Shown in pieces: positions 54,094 to 63,005 of a DNA stretch of 64,000 nucleotides. The stretch is from Advenella sp. S44 (lineage in GTDB: Bacteria > Pseudomonadota > Gammaproteobacteria > Burkholderiales > Burkholderiaceae_B), in the NCBI RefSeq assembly GCF_002810445.1, contig NZ_NEXS01000003.1, positions 806,001 to 870,000 of the forward strand, read 5' to 3'. Position 1 is the first letter of the stretch; each line of letters starts with the position of its first letter. The notes under the pieces are model-generated. The model saw only the letters and a list, made by a program, of their open reading frames with translations. It ran no database searches and was not told the DNA's origin. The translations under genes were made by a program, and so were the position numbers.

Positions 54094-54900
54094 TCAGGTG
54101 CCGACGCTAAGAGGCGCACGCAGCTTGCGCAGCAGGGCAACCACGCTTTGAGCGGTGATTCGTCCGGTCCGGGGATTGTCGGACGGGATGCTCTGGATCT
54201 CTACGCAGAGCAAAGCGGCGTCAGACACCACTTCAACGCGGTGTGTATTGCGCTCCAGAAAAGGGTCAGCCCACACTTCCAGCAATGTCCGGTCGGGTCC
54301 GACTGCGGCCAGCGCAACACTGGCGGCCACATTTAGATTGGCAGGAAAGCCGACCGCAGCTTGCCGGGCGGTACCGGAAAAAAGCATCGTCGCCTCCTTC
54401 AGATTCATGACATCGATGTTATTCTGTTCGAGAAAAGGCGCACCGGCAAATCCGCGTGGCGGCTTGCGCGAAGTCAACTTGACTGACTCGATCTTGCCTT
54501 CTGCGGCGGCAAGAATGGCGTCCAGGCCTGCAATGGCACCCGATGGAATCAGAATCTGGCCGCCTCGGCTTTTGGCCAGATCCACCAATTGAGGATTATT
54601 CAGCAACGCGCCACTGCTCAGACTGACGACTATTTTTCCTTTCATCAGAAACGGGGTGGCGATGCGAGGCAATAAGGCTGCTGGTGCGCACTCAATCACA
54701 AGATCGCAGTACGGCTCCATGTCATCCAGCAACGCAAAGCGGGGGGAGGAGCCGTTTTTCCAGGAAAATTGCGGTGGCTTGCCCGGGTCCCGGACACCCA
54801 CGACAGCAAGCTGCATTCCCTCAACGCCATCTGCCAGTTGGCTCGCAACTGCGCGCCCGATCGCGCCAAAACCCGCAATCCCGATACGTAAATCTTCCAT
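54094..54900 (-). CDS. Aspartate dehydrogenase-family protein
   Basis: A 268-residue NAD(P)-dependent enzyme. The Rossmann motif GIAGFGAIGRAVA and the C-terminal family segments GFPANLNVAASVALAAVGPDRT (in pieces: FPANLNVA, AVGPDRT) and SDNPRTGRITAQS match L-aspartate dehydrogenase (NadX-like). It would interconvert aspartate, or a similar acid, and its imine/oxo form. No nadA or nadC is near, so NAD synthesis is unlikely. It is convergent with the Bug receptor gene; its tie to the carboxylase cluster is by position only. Confidence 0.83.
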   Translation of the reverse strand: MEDLRIGIAGFGAIGRAVASQLADGVEGMQLAVVGVRDPGKPPQFSWKNGSSPRFALLDDMEPYCDLVIECAPAALLPRIATPFLMKGKIVVSLSSGALLNNPQLVDLAKSRGGQILIPSGAIAGLDAILAAAEGKIESVKLTSRKPPRGFAGAPFLEQNNIDVMNLKEATMLFSGTARQAAVGFPANLNVAASVALAAVGPDRTLLEVWADPFLERNTHRVEVVSDAALLCVEIQSIPSDNPRTGRITAQSVVALLRKLRAPLSVGT

Positions 54901-55165
54901 TTTTTGTGTTCCTATTCTGCAAAATTTAACCCGGTGTCGCGCCGGGTGGTATCCATTCTAGGAGAGAGCGGGCCACCGGACAAACCGTTTGTGATCGTAT
55001 CCGTAATATGTGCGAGAGTGAGCTGATGCTGCAGCGCGTTGGCCCGGCGCAAGTCTGCGATGCCATTTGTGAGAATTGCATTCGAATTACGTCGTCGGTG
55101 AATCAGAACGGTGTTGTCGCAGGAAATAGAAATTGAAGCGCTAGTGGGCATTGCCTGGGAGCGCG

Positions 55166-55381
55166 TCAATGGAAGTAAGTATTGGCGACATACTGGCGCA
55201 CGCCGTCAGGGTCGGTAAAATCAATATCCGTTCGTTTGCTTTCGGTCTCCACAAGTTCCATAAACTTAATGGCCTCAAGATTATTCAGTTGTCTTTTATC
55301 GCCATTGCTGTAAAGAAATTGTACCGAGGCGATATCCTGATCGTTTGCATAAAAAAGATTTACCGATTGCACCAAACTCAT
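55166..55381 (-). CDS. Small acidic hypothetical protein
   Basis: A 71-residue protein I do not recognise. CAGGAG stands 8 bases before the ATG, which makes a real gene likely. The sequence is acidic with two Asp/Glu-rich turns (ETESKRTDIDFTDPDG) and a regular alternation in its first half, suggesting a small mixed alpha/beta cytosolic protein. It lies in a region of other short genes. Confidence 0.5.
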   Translation of the reverse strand: MSLVQSVNLFYANDQDIASVQFLYSNGDKRQLNNLEAIKFMELVETESKRTDIDFTDPDGVRQYVANTYFH

Positions 55382-55427
55382 AGCGATCTCCTGGTAGCTG
55401 TATTTTGAAGAGACGGACTACAGTCAT

Positions 55428-55610
55428 TCATTCTGCGCAAGGCAAGGCATGGCTGGCGCCGATTGCCGAAATGACGACATCCCCATTGTCTGCCTCTATC
55501 ATGCCATAGTCAGCCTCGGCTGCAAAATCAGCAACGCGTTCGAATTTGCGGGCATAGAGATGTGCAACATGGGGGTGCCATACGCTGGCGCAACCGTGGG
55601 CAAAATTGCG
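55428..55610 (-). pseudogene. Start-less reading frame, probable gene remnant
   Basis: On the minus strand a frame of about 60 codons ends at TGA 55428-55430 and is open back to a TAG near 55650, yet has no ATG, GTG or TTG at its beginning and no ribosome site. The predicted residues (for example FERVADFAAEADYGMIEAD) look protein-like. It may be a 5'-deleted fragment. I see no other feature in 55382-55728. Confidence 0.3.
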
Positions 55611-55728
55611 TAAAAGTTCGTTAATGTCGGTCGTATCACAGAGGGAACTGTGCTAAAGATAGTAGTGAGGCCTCAGTTAACAGCCATTCTGGTACAGGCT
55701 TCTAAATTCCCTTTTATGAGGTGACGCT

Positions 55729-55983
55729 ATGAGCAACGAGGAAACGATTCAAGACAAGGCAGCTGCAGCGGCAGATAAAGCGCAGGCAGCCACAGAGCAA
55801 TTTATTGACAACCCGAAAGAAGAAATCAAGCGCAGGGCATGCCAGGCTGCGGGAAATGCGAGCGACACGGTTGGTTCGTTAGTCGATTCAATTGAAGATT
55901 GCACCAGAAAAAGCCCGGGATGCGCGTTGCTTGTGGCAGGGCTGATCGGCGTGTGCCTGGGCCGTCATCTATATAAAAAATAA
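55729..55983 (+). CDS. DUF883/ElaB-YqjD-type membrane-anchored protein
   Basis: An 84-residue protein with an Ala-rich helical first half (about 8-60, amphipathic and Lys/Glu-rich) and a single C-terminal membrane anchor (CALLVAGLIGVCLGRHLYKK). This is the ElaB/YqjD layout, tail-anchored proteins that bind ribosomes at the inner membrane in stationary phase in E. coli. GAGGTGA precedes the ATG. It opens a set of short stress-type genes. Confidence 0.85.
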   Translation: MSNEETIQDKAAAAADKAQAATEQFIDNPKEEIKRRACQAAGNASDTVGSLVDSIEDCTRKSPGCALLVAGLIGVCLGRHLYKK

Positions 55984-56206
55984 GGTTGTGCCAAGGGAAG
56001 GGGCCCAGTGGCAAGGGTGCCAATCACAGCACAGGCCCTGGTTCCTGCTGACGTAATTTGCCATCACCAGGCGCATAAAATACCAATAAAAGGAAGACTG
56101 CAGGATGCTGCCGAGGCACGCTTCAAGTCGCACGACCAAGAGGCTACCTGATATACATTGCACCGCGTCCGGCCGGCGGGCAGGGAAAATCAAAAAGGAG
56201 AATGCT

Positions 56207-56788
56207 GTGGTGGATGATCCGCTAGTCCTGATCCTTATGTATTTCGTGGTACCGCTTTGGCTCCTTGCCGGATTTGCCGATTGGCTCTGCCATCGCGCCA
56301 GTCATATCGAAACCACGTCGGGACCGAAGGAATCGGTCCTTCATTTGCTTCAGTTTGCAGAAGTCGGGGTGGCGCTGCTGGCCGCGCTGTTTCTGGAAAT
56401 CAATGCCGGTGTGCTGGCCTTTATGATCGTCATGTTTTTTGTCCACGAAGCCACGGCGTTATGGGATGTTCGCTACGCGGTCGCAGAGCGTAGCGTGACT
56501 CCAATCGAACAGCATATCCACAGCTTTCTTGAAATGCTTCCGCTGATTGCCATCATTTGCCTGAGCGCCTTGCACTGGGATCAGTTCAAAGCGTTATTCG
56601 GGTTCGGTCCGGATCCGTCACGATTTACTCTCGCATGGAAAGCCGAGCCGCTGCCGTTGGCCTACTTAATGGCCCTGATGGTTGCAGCCTTGCTGCTGGC
56701 CATCATCCCGTTTGCTGAAGAACTGTATCGTGGTGTGCGGGCCAGGCGTGTAAGAACACGTAACGACGCAAATGCTTGCCGTCCATAA
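56207..56788 (+). CDS. Four-segment membrane protein of unknown function
   Basis: About 193 residues from GTG 56207, which has AAGGAG 6 bases upstream; the longer frame from 56105 has no ribosome site. Four to five hydrophobic segments are seen. Conserved-looking polar residues lie between them: DWLCHRASHIE, FFVHEATALWD and HIHSFLEMLP, with several His and Glu residues that could bind a metal or heme. I do not recognise the family with certainty. Its neighbours suggest a stress-related membrane role. Confidence 0.65.
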   Translation: MVDDPLVLILMYFVVPLWLLAGFADWLCHRASHIETTSGPKESVLHLLQFAEVGVALLAALFLEINAGVLAFMIVMFFVHEATALWDVRYAVAERSVTPIEQHIHSFLEMLPLIAIICLSALHWDQFKALFGFGPDPSRFTLAWKAEPLPLAYLMALMVAALLLAIIPFAEELYRGVRARRVRTRNDANACRP

Positions 56789-56926
56789 CTGCAGACAACG
56801 GGCCCTTAACGTCATGCAGGTACGGGCAGCTTGCCGATATGCCGCGCCGATCACGAAAATTGAGCAAACTTTTCACTCATAGGATGAATTGTGAATTCCT
56901 GGAATCAAACCTGACAGGGGGCCCGG

Positions 56927-57133
56927 ATGAATAAGGACATCGCTCAGGGAAAGTGGGCGCAGCTCAAAGGCAGTATCAAGCAGACATGGGGCAATCTGAC
57001 CGATAGCGACATTGCGCAGGTCAATGGCGATGCGCAGAAGATGTGCGGGTTGCTGCAGGAAACCTACGGTATCAGTCAGGAGGTCGCGCAGCGCGAGGTT
57101 GATGACTTCTGGAGCCGCCACAACCACCCGTAG
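56927..57133 (+). CDS. CsbD-family stress protein
   Basis: A 68-residue protein with the CsbD pattern GKWAQLKGSIKQTWGNLTDSDI and a short C-terminal helix. CsbD-like proteins are small, abundant and induced by general stress; their mechanism is unknown. AGGGGG stands before the ATG. It is followed by the DUF4142 remnant. Confidence 0.9.
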   Translation: MNKDIAQGKWAQLKGSIKQTWGNLTDSDIAQVNGDAQKMCGLLQETYGISQEVAQREVDDFWSRHNHP

Positions 57134-57171
57134 TCGTCCAGCGTCAAACTTCATTGCCGCGATTCTTTTGA

Positions 57172-57406
57172 ATGGCGCAGCAAACCGAGCGCAAGGCAAT
57201 TGGGCTGCTCAATGACGGATTTGACAAAAGCGATGTAAGCCGCATGGTTGCGGCGGCGCATGAAAGCACCGTGAACGATTTAAGAATGCGGCGGGACTGC
57301 CCAGGACGTAGATGTAAAGTCTTTTGCCAAGGACAAGCCGCCCGCGTTGCAGTCGCATCTGGAAATGGCAAAAACGCTGAAAACGGCAATCGACAAAGAC
57401 AGCTAG
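57172..57406 (+). pseudogene. Frameshifted, 5'-truncated DUF4142 gene
   Basis: The first 35 codons (GLLNDGFDKSDVSRMVAAAHESTV) match the middle of the intact DUF4142 protein at 60747-61331 (SLLDDKFDENYVDRMGVAAHESTI). After about 57280 the match continues only in another frame (DVDVKSFAKDKPPALQSHLEMA, ending TAG 57404-57406), as in that gene's DADIKAFAEKTLPSLQEHLKMA. Two single-base losses within about 30 bases explain it. The N-terminal half, including any signal peptide, is missing. Confidence 0.75.
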
Positions 57407-57532
57407 GCGCAGCGGCGAGCGCCCAAGAGCTAGGGCTAAGAGTCAGGACTAAGCGCTAGCGCCAAGCATAAAAACAATGACGCTTGCAGCCCGTATCTGG
57501 GGCATGCTGCGCAATGGACTGAGCAGTGGCCA

Positions 57533-57739
57533 TTATTCAATGCCGACCGGGTTGTCATACCAGAAGCGCAGCAGATGTAAATCGCCCTGCACACGGGGCA
57601 AAGCTGATTTTCTGCGCCTTCTTCTTGCATGAACCCAGGCTTTGCCGGTCCAGTAAGCCTCGCGTTGCGCTCCTGTAAAGAGTTTGATCGGATACGTGCC
57701 CGGTTTTGGGGGAACAGCGTCGTCAATGCAGTGCCACAT
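57533..57739 (-). CDS. Small hypothetical protein
   Basis: A 68-residue protein; AGGAG stands 7 bases before the ATG. The N-terminal segment DDAVPPKPGTYPIKLFTG and AYWTGKAWVHA suggest a small beta fold, and the C-terminus is Arg-rich in the middle (ARRRRRKS). I do not recognise it. It is the first in a pair of short leftward genes with the one at 57831. Confidence 0.5.
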   Translation of the reverse strand: MWHCIDDAVPPKPGTYPIKLFTGAQREAYWTGKAWVHARRRRRKSALPRVQGDLHLLRFWYDNPVGIE

Positions 57740-57830
57740 AGGGTGTCTCCTTTATCGCAGGCCTGTGCCGGCCGCTTGTTGAATTGCAGGAAGGGAATAC
57801 ATGGATGTTGTGCGTGACCGTCCGGTGGGG

Positions 57831-58094
57831 TTACACGCCATTTCCGGGTTCCTGAATTTCCGTTCCTGGCCCAGATGCATAATATTTTGTGTTTTTTGGC
57901 ATAGGGTAGGACAGAATAAACTTGATCGACCCGTCTTCAGCGTGAATGGTAAAGGATCCGTTCAGCGCAAGCATATAGCAGTGTCCGAAATTGAGAACCA
58001 GGCGACGGCAGGCGTCATGAAAGTAGTCGCCGCTTTCTCCTTCTTTCGTAAACTTCCACAGTCCGTCTTCTTTTAAAAGATGGAATTTATGCAT
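57831..58094 (-). CDS. Small hypothetical protein
   Basis: An 87-residue protein; AGGAG stands 6 bases before ATG 58094, so this start is preferred to 58112. The sequence (HKFHLLKEDGLWKFTKEGE, then FHDACRRLVLN) resembles short DUF2188-like folds, which I cannot confirm. No signal peptide. Upstream, 58095-58719 holds no gene I can support. Confidence 0.5.
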   Translation of the reverse strand: MHKFHLLKEDGLWKFTKEGESGDYFHDACRRLVLNFGHCYMLALNGSFTIHAEDGSIKFILSYPMPKNTKYYASGPGTEIQEPGNGV

Positions 58095-58719
58095 TTTCTT
58101 CTCCTTATCCACGCTAATGAGAGAATGTCGTTGTACTGGGTGCTTGTCGCTATCGGTCGGTCCGATCTAATAGTATTTGCGGCCATTTCCACATCATTTC
58201 GGAAGTGCTTGCAATTGATTATAGGCAATGAAAATGACAATAGCAAAACATTCTTCGCGGACCAGATAAACCCTGTGAACGCGTCTGACAGCTGCGGTAT
58301 TGGATCGTCTTTCGGGAAGCGAGCGCACTTTGCCATTTAACAGTTGCGCGTGATGTCGCGCACCCGATGCTGGCGCGTTCTTTTTACATTTGGTAGAGCA
58401 CATCAATATCTGGCACCAAATTTTTTCATAACCGAATAGCACCGAGAAGGTCGCTTCTTCGCTTCAACAGAGACGCTTTTAATTGCAGTTGTGATGGTAT
58501 TGCCGGAAGATGAAAAACGAAGATTCGTAATTGCTAACAAGAAATGCCACTTCAACGGTTGCATTTGTACCGCCTGCCGCAAATACTGAACCGTAACAAG
58601 AAATCTTATGAAAGAGCGGCACGGTTGTCTTGCGGGGGATAACCATTCAATGCGTTGCCTCGAAAACGATACGGGCGAGGCGTGCAATACGTTTGGCTGT
58701 ATTAACAGGAGCACACAAC
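58095..58719. other. No gene seen between small gene and glycosyltransferase remnant
   Basis: 625 bases in which the open frames lack ribosome sites and protein-like composition. The end carries the ribosome site AGGAG for the frame starting at 58720. Confidence 0.4.
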
Positions 58720-59298
58720 ATGCAAAGTATTGCGATCGTCAGCGAACACGCATCCCCTCTGGCAGCGCTGGGCGGCGTCGATAGTGGTGGTCAGAACCTC
58801 TACGTTGCCAATGTGGCACGTGAACTGGCGCGCCTGGGACACCGTGTTGATATTTTTACCAGACTGGATAGCCCCAGTCTGCCAGCGCAGATTGACTGGG
58901 TTGATAACGTGAGAATTGTCCATGTGCCCGCCGGTCCCGCGATTGCACTTCCCAAGAAGAGCCTGTTGCCGCACATGGAGGCATTTGGTCAGTTTATGCA
59001 AGATTATGTGCGTGAGCAAGGAATCGAGTATGACGTTATTCACGCCAATTTTTTCATGTCAGCTCTGGCGGCAATGCCGCTGGCGCGCATGTCAAATACG
59101 CCGCTGGCCGTGACCTTTCACGCTCTAGGCAAAGTGCGCCGCATGCATCAGTCGGAAAACGACCGTTTTTCTGATCGCCGTTTCAGCATCGAAGAGGATA
59201 TTGTTCGCAACGCCGACTGCATTATTGCGGAGTGTCCGCAAGGTCCCAGTCGGTTGACACGTCGCCATCTTCGGGCACACCTGTATATACAGTCATGA
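58720..59298 (+). pseudogene. GT4 glycosyltransferase, 3'-truncated by deletion
   Basis: The first 174 codons are a good GT4 N-terminal domain: IVSEHASPLAALGGVDSGG, YVANVARELARLGH, then VIHANFFMSALAA and NADCIIAECPQ. This resembles sucrose-phosphate synthase-type enzymes, which run to 400 residues or more. The match stops at codon 174 (59241) and the frame runs on for 19 codons through antisense DNA of a PIG-L gene. The UDP-sugar-binding half is lost, so it should be inactive. AGGAG precedes the ATG, so it may still be translated. Confidence 0.78.
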
Positions 59299-59440
59299 CC
59301 ATGCCGGAAGGAATTTTTGCAAGCAGCTCGCCACAGCTGAATACGGCGTCGTCATAATGCGGTGATATCACCAGCACCGGCGCTTGCTCTGCAGCCTGGA
59401 AAAAATCCCTGTCAAAAGTCATCGAGCGATACGACAGCAT
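59222..59440 (-). pseudogene. PIG-L-type deacetylase, 3'-truncated
   Basis: The first 66 codons match the N-terminus of PIG-L/LmbE deacetylases, with the zinc motif SPHYDDAVFSCGE and TVYTGVPEDGDVSTDWD. At codon 66 (59243) the match stops, and the frame ends six codons later in DNA belonging to the convergent glycosyltransferase. The remaining two-thirds, with the last zinc His, is gone. PIG-L enzymes deacetylate N-acetyl-sugars, so the two broken genes may once have worked in one glycan pathway. Confidence 0.72.
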
Positions 59441-59788
59441 AATGTTAATCCGTTATTGTGAACAAAAGTGTTTCAGATCGACGGTCTGCGCCCGGCATTG
59501 TGACGCAGGCAAGTCGCACGCATGCATCGCAGGGGTGTACCGCAGCAAGCGCAGCCGGAAAGCGTCACAAAGATCCACCACAAAGCTGCGCCGCTCGACG
59601 CCAACACAGGATTCGATACAAGTGTTTTCAAAAAATAATTTATGGCGCCGGGTTTCGTGGAATGATGGCAGGAACATGTTGTCTTTCATGATTGCAGTTG
59701 TCTCTTTATTGCAGTTGTCTCTTCAATTATGTCCTCCTGCGTTACGCCTTCAAAGCCAATAATGCGCAAGTGCGGGAGCGGTACCGAA
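59441..59788. other. No supported gene
   Basis: 348 bases with a minus-strand open frame (59453-59689, 78 codons, Cys-rich) without ribosome site or family resemblance. It may be further debris of the deleted glycan locus. Confidence 0.35.
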
Positions 59789-60454
59789 ATGGAGCATGTC
59801 AAAAAAATGAGCCGCCTCTTGAAGTTGGTATTGATCATTCTGGCGTTGGCCGGGGTCGTCGCCCTTTTTGTGTTTACCGACATGGAATTTTCGAGTAAAG
59901 CGAGTCTTTTGATTGCCGTCGGCACGTTTACTGCTGCCATTATTTCGCTATATATCGCCAACAGCAACTGGAAACGGGAGAGCGACCGGGAAAGGCGCAC
60001 CGAAGAGAAAAAACGAATTCTTTTCCTGAGCCTGTGCGACGTCACCATGGATCATTACAAAGAAGCCGTTTGGAGCTTCGGGCAGGTGAAAGACTATAAA
60101 TCGCAGTTACAAGCGTCACTCCATGAGTCCGATAAAAACGACACAGAAAACCAGTACCGGTTGTGCGATTCGATCTGCAGAGCCATTGAATTGAACAAAA
60201 TAAAATTCGATTATGTCAATTTCAATTTGATCATCAAAAACCTGGATTCCCTGCTTTATCTTCGCAAAGAGGCAACGCCCATTCTGGTGAACCTGATCAC
60301 ATTTGTGAAGATCATCTACCAGCAAATTGATCTGATCCTCAGTTCATCCCATAACCGGGAGACCGTCGAGTTATGCGAGCAATGCGACTATCTCATGAAA
60401 GTGCTGACTGAAGTCGAGCGGGAAATCGAAAATTTCCAGGCACTCAGCAAATAA
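59789..60454 (+). CDS. Membrane-anchored coiled-coil hypothetical protein
   Basis: About 221 residues from ATG 59789 (GGGAG 10 bases upstream). Two membrane segments are close together (about 8-30, LLKLVLIILALAGVVALFVF, and 40-58, LLIAVGTFTAAIISLYIA), followed by a Lys/Glu/Arg-rich helix (NWKRESDRERRTEEKKR) and a long helical cytoplasmic domain. I do not recognise the family. Base use is richer in A+T than its neighbours, which hints at a different origin. Confidence 0.65.
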   Translation: MEHVKKMSRLLKLVLIILALAGVVALFVFTDMEFSSKASLLIAVGTFTAAIISLYIANSNWKRESDRERRTEEKKRILFLSLCDVTMDHYKEAVWSFGQVKDYKSQLQASLHESDKNDTENQYRLCDSICRAIELNKIKFDYVNFNLIIKNLDSLLYLRKEATPILVNLITFVKIIYQQIDLILSSSHNRETVELCEQCDYLMKVLTEVEREIENFQALSK

Positions 60455-60707
60455 TCCTATCGTGGTTGCCGCGCACTCAATCGCCAGTTGTCGTCATCTC
60501 GGGTGGATCCCTGGTAGAACGCGGCGCGCCGATACCAGTACACTCCTTGACAGTCCCGCGCACTCCTTCTACAGATCCAGCTAAGGTTGGCAGACCGATC
60601 GGCAGTGCCGTCGTCCGTCAGCGAGTTAGCATTTGTCATCGCATGTTTGCTGGCGCTGCATCCGGATGTCGCTGGTCGCCGCACTTAACCGTCAATAAAG
60701 GCGACAA

Positions 60708-60728
60708 CGGAACCGGCTTGCGGTTCCG
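60708..60728 (-). terminator. Hairpin after the DUF4142 gene
   Basis: CGGAACCG and CGGTTCCG pair perfectly (8 bases) around a 5-base loop, 19 bases after the DUF4142 stop in its direction of reading; the following bases on that strand are moderately T-rich. A weak terminator or end-protecting hairpin. Confidence 0.5.
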
Positions 60729-60746
60729 CGCAGATTGTCATCGCTA

Positions 60747-61331
60747 TCAGGGTTGTGCTTTGGCTTTGCTGACAGTCGGATTCAGGTCTTGGGCCATTTT
60801 CAAATGCTCTTGCAGCGACGGCAAGGTTTTTTCGGCAAATGCCTTGATATCGGCATCCTCGCTGTTTTTAATCGTGTCCTGGAAAAGCTCGATGGTGCTC
60901 TCGTGGGCCGCCACACCCATGCGATCCACATAGTTCTCGTCGAATTTATCGTCCAGCAGACTTAAGGCTTTTAGTTCGCCCTTCTGCATCAGCGACGGTT
61001 CGGTCGACACGGTCGCGCCTTTGCTTTCAGCCAGCGCTTTCAATTCCTCGTTGACTTTGCCATGGTCGGTCACCATGCGGGCGGCAAAATCCTTCACTTC
61101 ACTGGTTGACGCCTTTTGTTGGGCCAGCTTGCCGCCTTCAACTTCTGCAAGTCCGGCCTCTGCTGCATTATTGAAAAAAGATTTGTCGTCGCCCGAAAGC
61201 GTGTTTTCTGTTTTGGTACTGTTAGTGTCCGAACCCATATTGGCCGGATTCGTAGACTGCGCTGAAGCAGACACCGGTAGGATCATCAAGGATGACAGCA
61301 ATACGATTGTTTTGCACGATAAGCGAAACAT
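60747..61331 (-). CDS. DUF4142 family exported protein
   Basis: A 194-residue protein with a signal peptide (ending VSASAQ), a low-complexity Asn/Thr/Ser linker, and a four-helix DUF4142 domain with conserved-looking His and Glu residues: AEAGLAEVEGGKLAQQKA, MVTDHGKVNEEL and VAAHESTIELFQ. Ferritin-like bundles are predicted for the family. GGAGG precedes the ATG. A broken relative lies at 57172. The role is unknown; members are common in stress-related clusters with CsbD and YqjD proteins. Confidence 0.9.
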   Translation of the reverse strand: MFRLSCKTIVLLSSLMILPVSASAQSTNPANMGSDTNSTKTENTLSGDDKSFFNNAAEAGLAEVEGGKLAQQKASTSEVKDFAARMVTDHGKVNEELKALAESKGATVSTEPSLMQKGELKALSLLDDKFDENYVDRMGVAAHESTIELFQDTIKNSEDADIKAFAEKTLPSLQEHLKMAQDLNPTVSKAKAQP

Positions 61332-62024
61332 ATAACCTCCGATATGAAATCGAGCGCCGGAGAATCCGGATCTCGTCTATTCGTTCCTGGCCGATTCCGC
61401 GACTTTGTCCCAAGGCAACCCCTGCGATTGCGCCGGCTCCTGTTTCACACATTTTGTATTCCGACCTGCCGTTGGCGTTCAGCCTACGCGGCCCAGTGAC
61501 ATTTCTATCTCTGCCCCGATTTGAGTTGGCAGTGCACACTCAAAATGACTCGCCAAACCCCTTATACGGACTCGCAAAGCACTCCGTTCCAGCGGTCTGC
61601 CACAGACCCATTGAAGATATACTAGCAACGAACTTCTGGGAAAGACATTGCATGTTACATATGCTTAACAAGACTAGACGCCTGAAATAAAAATACCTCT
61701 TACACGTTACGACCGAAACCGTGTGACAAAGAGGCAATACCGCGCAGTTGCGGGGGCAATTGGCGACAATGACGACCGCGTCTTATGATGACTTTACGTG
61801 TCTTTACAAACTAAATCTTGGGATGTTTGCGTTTGCGACAAGCGCAGGCAGATAATGGATTTGTCTTGACCGCAAGGGTAAAGACAGGGGTGCACAAAGT
61901 AGGTCTGCAAAGCATCCAAAAATACTAATTTATCGCTTTCGCAAATATCGTCAGCATGTCGATTGTGATCCTTGGTCGCAGCCCGTACTCAGCGTGATAT
62001 GACTCTTACTTTCAAGGAAGAAAT
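61332..62024. other. 693-base gap without a supported gene
   Basis: A minus-strand frame across 61222-61539 includes a short glycine-rich piece (AGAIAGVALGQ) like a glycine-zipper lipoprotein remnant, but it overlaps the DUF4142 start and lacks a signal peptide. The rest shows nothing recognisable. AAGGAAG at the right end is the ribosome site of the SDR gene. Confidence 0.4.
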
Positions 62025-62876
62025 ATGACACAGACAATGCCAGCACAGGAACAGCAAGTCCAGCCGGGACGCGAATCGAAAATGCATCCGGCCCCGGTTT
62101 ATGACGACCCGAACTACAAAGCAGGTGGCAAGCTGAAGGATAAGGTCGCCTTGATCACTGGCGGCGACAGTGGAATAGGGCGCGCAACAACCATCGCCTT
62201 TGCCAAAGAAGGCGCCCGGATCGCCATTGTCTATCTTGAAGAAGATAAAGACGCCACGGAAACCAAGCAATGCGCAGAGAAATATGGATCCGAAGTGCTA
62301 CTGATCAAGGGCGATATCGGCGACGTGGCGTTTGCCAAAAAGTGCGTAACTGACACATTTGAACATTTCGGGACACTGGATATCCTGGTCAATAACGCGG
62401 GCGAGCAGCATACTGCCGCCGAGCCAGAAGATATCAGTTACGAACAGTTGTTGCGTACGTTCCAGACGAATTTTTTCAGTATCGTTACCATTACGCTCGA
62501 AGCGCTCAAACTGATGCGTGAAGGCGCGTCCATCATCAATACGTCCTCTATTACCGCCTTCCAGGGAAATCCGGACCTGATCGATTATTCGGCAACCAAA
62601 GGCGCGATCACCGCATTTACCCGCTCACTATCGACAAAAATCGTCAGCCGGCAAATCCGGGTTAACTCCGTGGCTCCCGGCCCGATCTGGACGCCACTGA
62701 TCCCGGCCTCTTTTTCCGCTGATAAGGTGGCAAAGTTCGGCAAAGATACCCCCATGGGAAGGCCAGGGCAGCCCTTTGAGCTTGCACCGGCCTATGTCTA
62801 TCTTGCCAGTTCAGATTCAACGTATGTGACAGGACAGACCATTCATGTCAATGGCGGTAAGGTTATCAACGGATAA
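62025..62876 (+). CDS. SDR-family oxidoreductase (YghA-like)
   Basis: A 283-residue short-chain dehydrogenase with the long N-terminal extension of the YghA/YhdF group (PGRESKMHPAPVYDD). Cofactor motif GGDSGIGRA, NNAG (VNNAGEQ), catalytic Ser in NTSSIT and Tyr/Lys in YSATK are intact. It is an NAD(P)-linked oxidoreductase, substrate unknown, often stress-induced. AAGGAAG precedes the ATG. A short inverted repeat CGTCATA-TGG-TATGACG at 62895-62911 follows the stop. Confidence 0.9.
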   Translation: MTQTMPAQEQQVQPGRESKMHPAPVYDDPNYKAGGKLKDKVALITGGDSGIGRATTIAFAKEGARIAIVYLEEDKDATETKQCAEKYGSEVLLIKGDIGDVAFAKKCVTDTFEHFGTLDILVNNAGEQHTAAEPEDISYEQLLRTFQTNFFSIVTITLEALKLMREGASIINTSSITAFQGNPDLIDYSATKGAITAFTRSLSTKIVSRQIRVNSVAPGPIWTPLIPASFSADKVAKFGKDTPMGRPGQPFELAPAYVYLASSDSTYVTGQTIHVNGGKVING

Positions 62877-63005
62877 GGACGGCAGCAGTAAATGCGTCAT
62901 ATGGTATGACGAAATCGCTGCGACTTGTGGGTGCCGGTAAACAACGGCTAGCCTTGGCTATGTAGATTCTGCGGCATTGACAAGCCGCGGCGTCATCGCG
63001 CTGAT

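Noticed and set aside
59453-59689. Cys-rich 78-codon minus-strand frame
   Set aside because: No ribosome site and no recognised pattern; may be debris near the deletion scar.
61222-61539. Minus-strand frame with a glycine-zipper-like piece
   Set aside because: It overlaps the well-supported DUF4142 start and has neither signal peptide nor good start; at most a remnant.
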